The notes under the pieces were generated by a model that saw only the letters and a program-made list of their open reading frames with translations, was not told the origin of the DNA and searched no databases. The translations under genes and the position numbers were made by a program. Below, one piece after another: positions 63,994-64,000 of a stretch of DNA of 64,000 nucleotides. The stretch is from an uncultured Lachnospiraceae bacterium (GTDB lineage: Bacteria > Bacillota > Clostridia > Lachnospirales > Lachnospiraceae), in contig CADAIL010000009.1 in the NCBI GenBank assembly GCA_902788035.1, forward strand, positions 44,228 to 108,227. Direction: 5' to 3'. The first letter of the stretch is position 1. Each line of letters opens with the position of its first letter.

Positions 63994-64000
63994 ATTTGAC

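Overview
The window looks like chromosomal DNA of a Gram-positive, low-to-mid GC anaerobe of the class Clostridia, most likely Lachnospiraceae (inferred, not tested by search). The grounds are AGGAGG-type ribosome sites with frequent TTG starts, a linked pyrB-pyrI pair, the TGS-domain uridine kinase, the dnaG-rpoD-trmK-nif3 block, an NhaC antiporter, an NADP-type glutamate dehydrogenase, ATP-dependent PEP carboxykinase and a BMP-type nucleoside transporter. Almost every gene is on the minus strand. The exceptions are rnpB, a hypothetical gene at 25091 and nhaC. I saw no rRNA, tRNA, CRISPR array or intact transposase.

Region 1 (1-12.8 kb) is housekeeping. It holds the 5' part of ppk followed by ppx, the RNase P RNA facing pyrB-pyrI across a shared terminator, a nucleoside kinase, nif3-like and trmK genes, rpoD, dnaG and dgt. 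Region 2 (13.1-24.9 kb) has a complete barnase/barstar pair with the barnase as a predicted lipoprotein, gdhA, a four-gene BMP/ABC transporter operon, an AlaT-type aminotransferase and a DbpA-type RNA helicase. Region 3 (25-37 kb) has a phosphoesterase, an anchored hypothetical protein, two overlapping AraC-type regulators, an acyl-CoA-synthetase/azlC/azlD operon, an LTA-synthase-like protein, aminopeptidase P and an alpha/beta hydrolase.

Region 4 (37.5-47.7 kb) is carbon metabolism: an HPr domain fused to a D-lactate dehydrogenase, a GH32 fructosidase with a large insertion, a radical SAM gene overlapping a pyridoxal kinase gene, pckA, deoB and nhaC. Region 5 (47.8-63.8 kb) is more accessory. 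It has an ATP-grasp protein, a VTC-type polyphosphate polymerase with DUF4956 and a cell-surface beta-helix protein, a mismatch glycosylase, a membrane HEMTH peptidase, lacZ, a DEDDh exonuclease, an HD hydrolase, an uncharacterised two-gene unit (NdpA-like protein plus multi-TM protein), a cupin, an orphan PTS EIIC and a HIRAN protein.

The most distinctive non-coding feature is a family of about 180-205 bp nearly perfect palindromic elements, five well-formed copies plus one nested partial tract. Each lies just 3' of a gene's stop codon. Other repeats are a 36-bp triple repeat before the acyl-CoA-synthetase operon, a 43-bp triple repeat before the aminotransferase, a GGGACGGTTC-type palindrome after azlD, and two copies of a short double-hairpin element. 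The items I consider most worth testing are the HPr-lactate dehydrogenase fusion, the palindrome family, the coexistence of PPK1/PPX with a VTC-type polymerase (with a Lys-rich tail on the PPK), and the two-gene NdpA-like/membrane unit.
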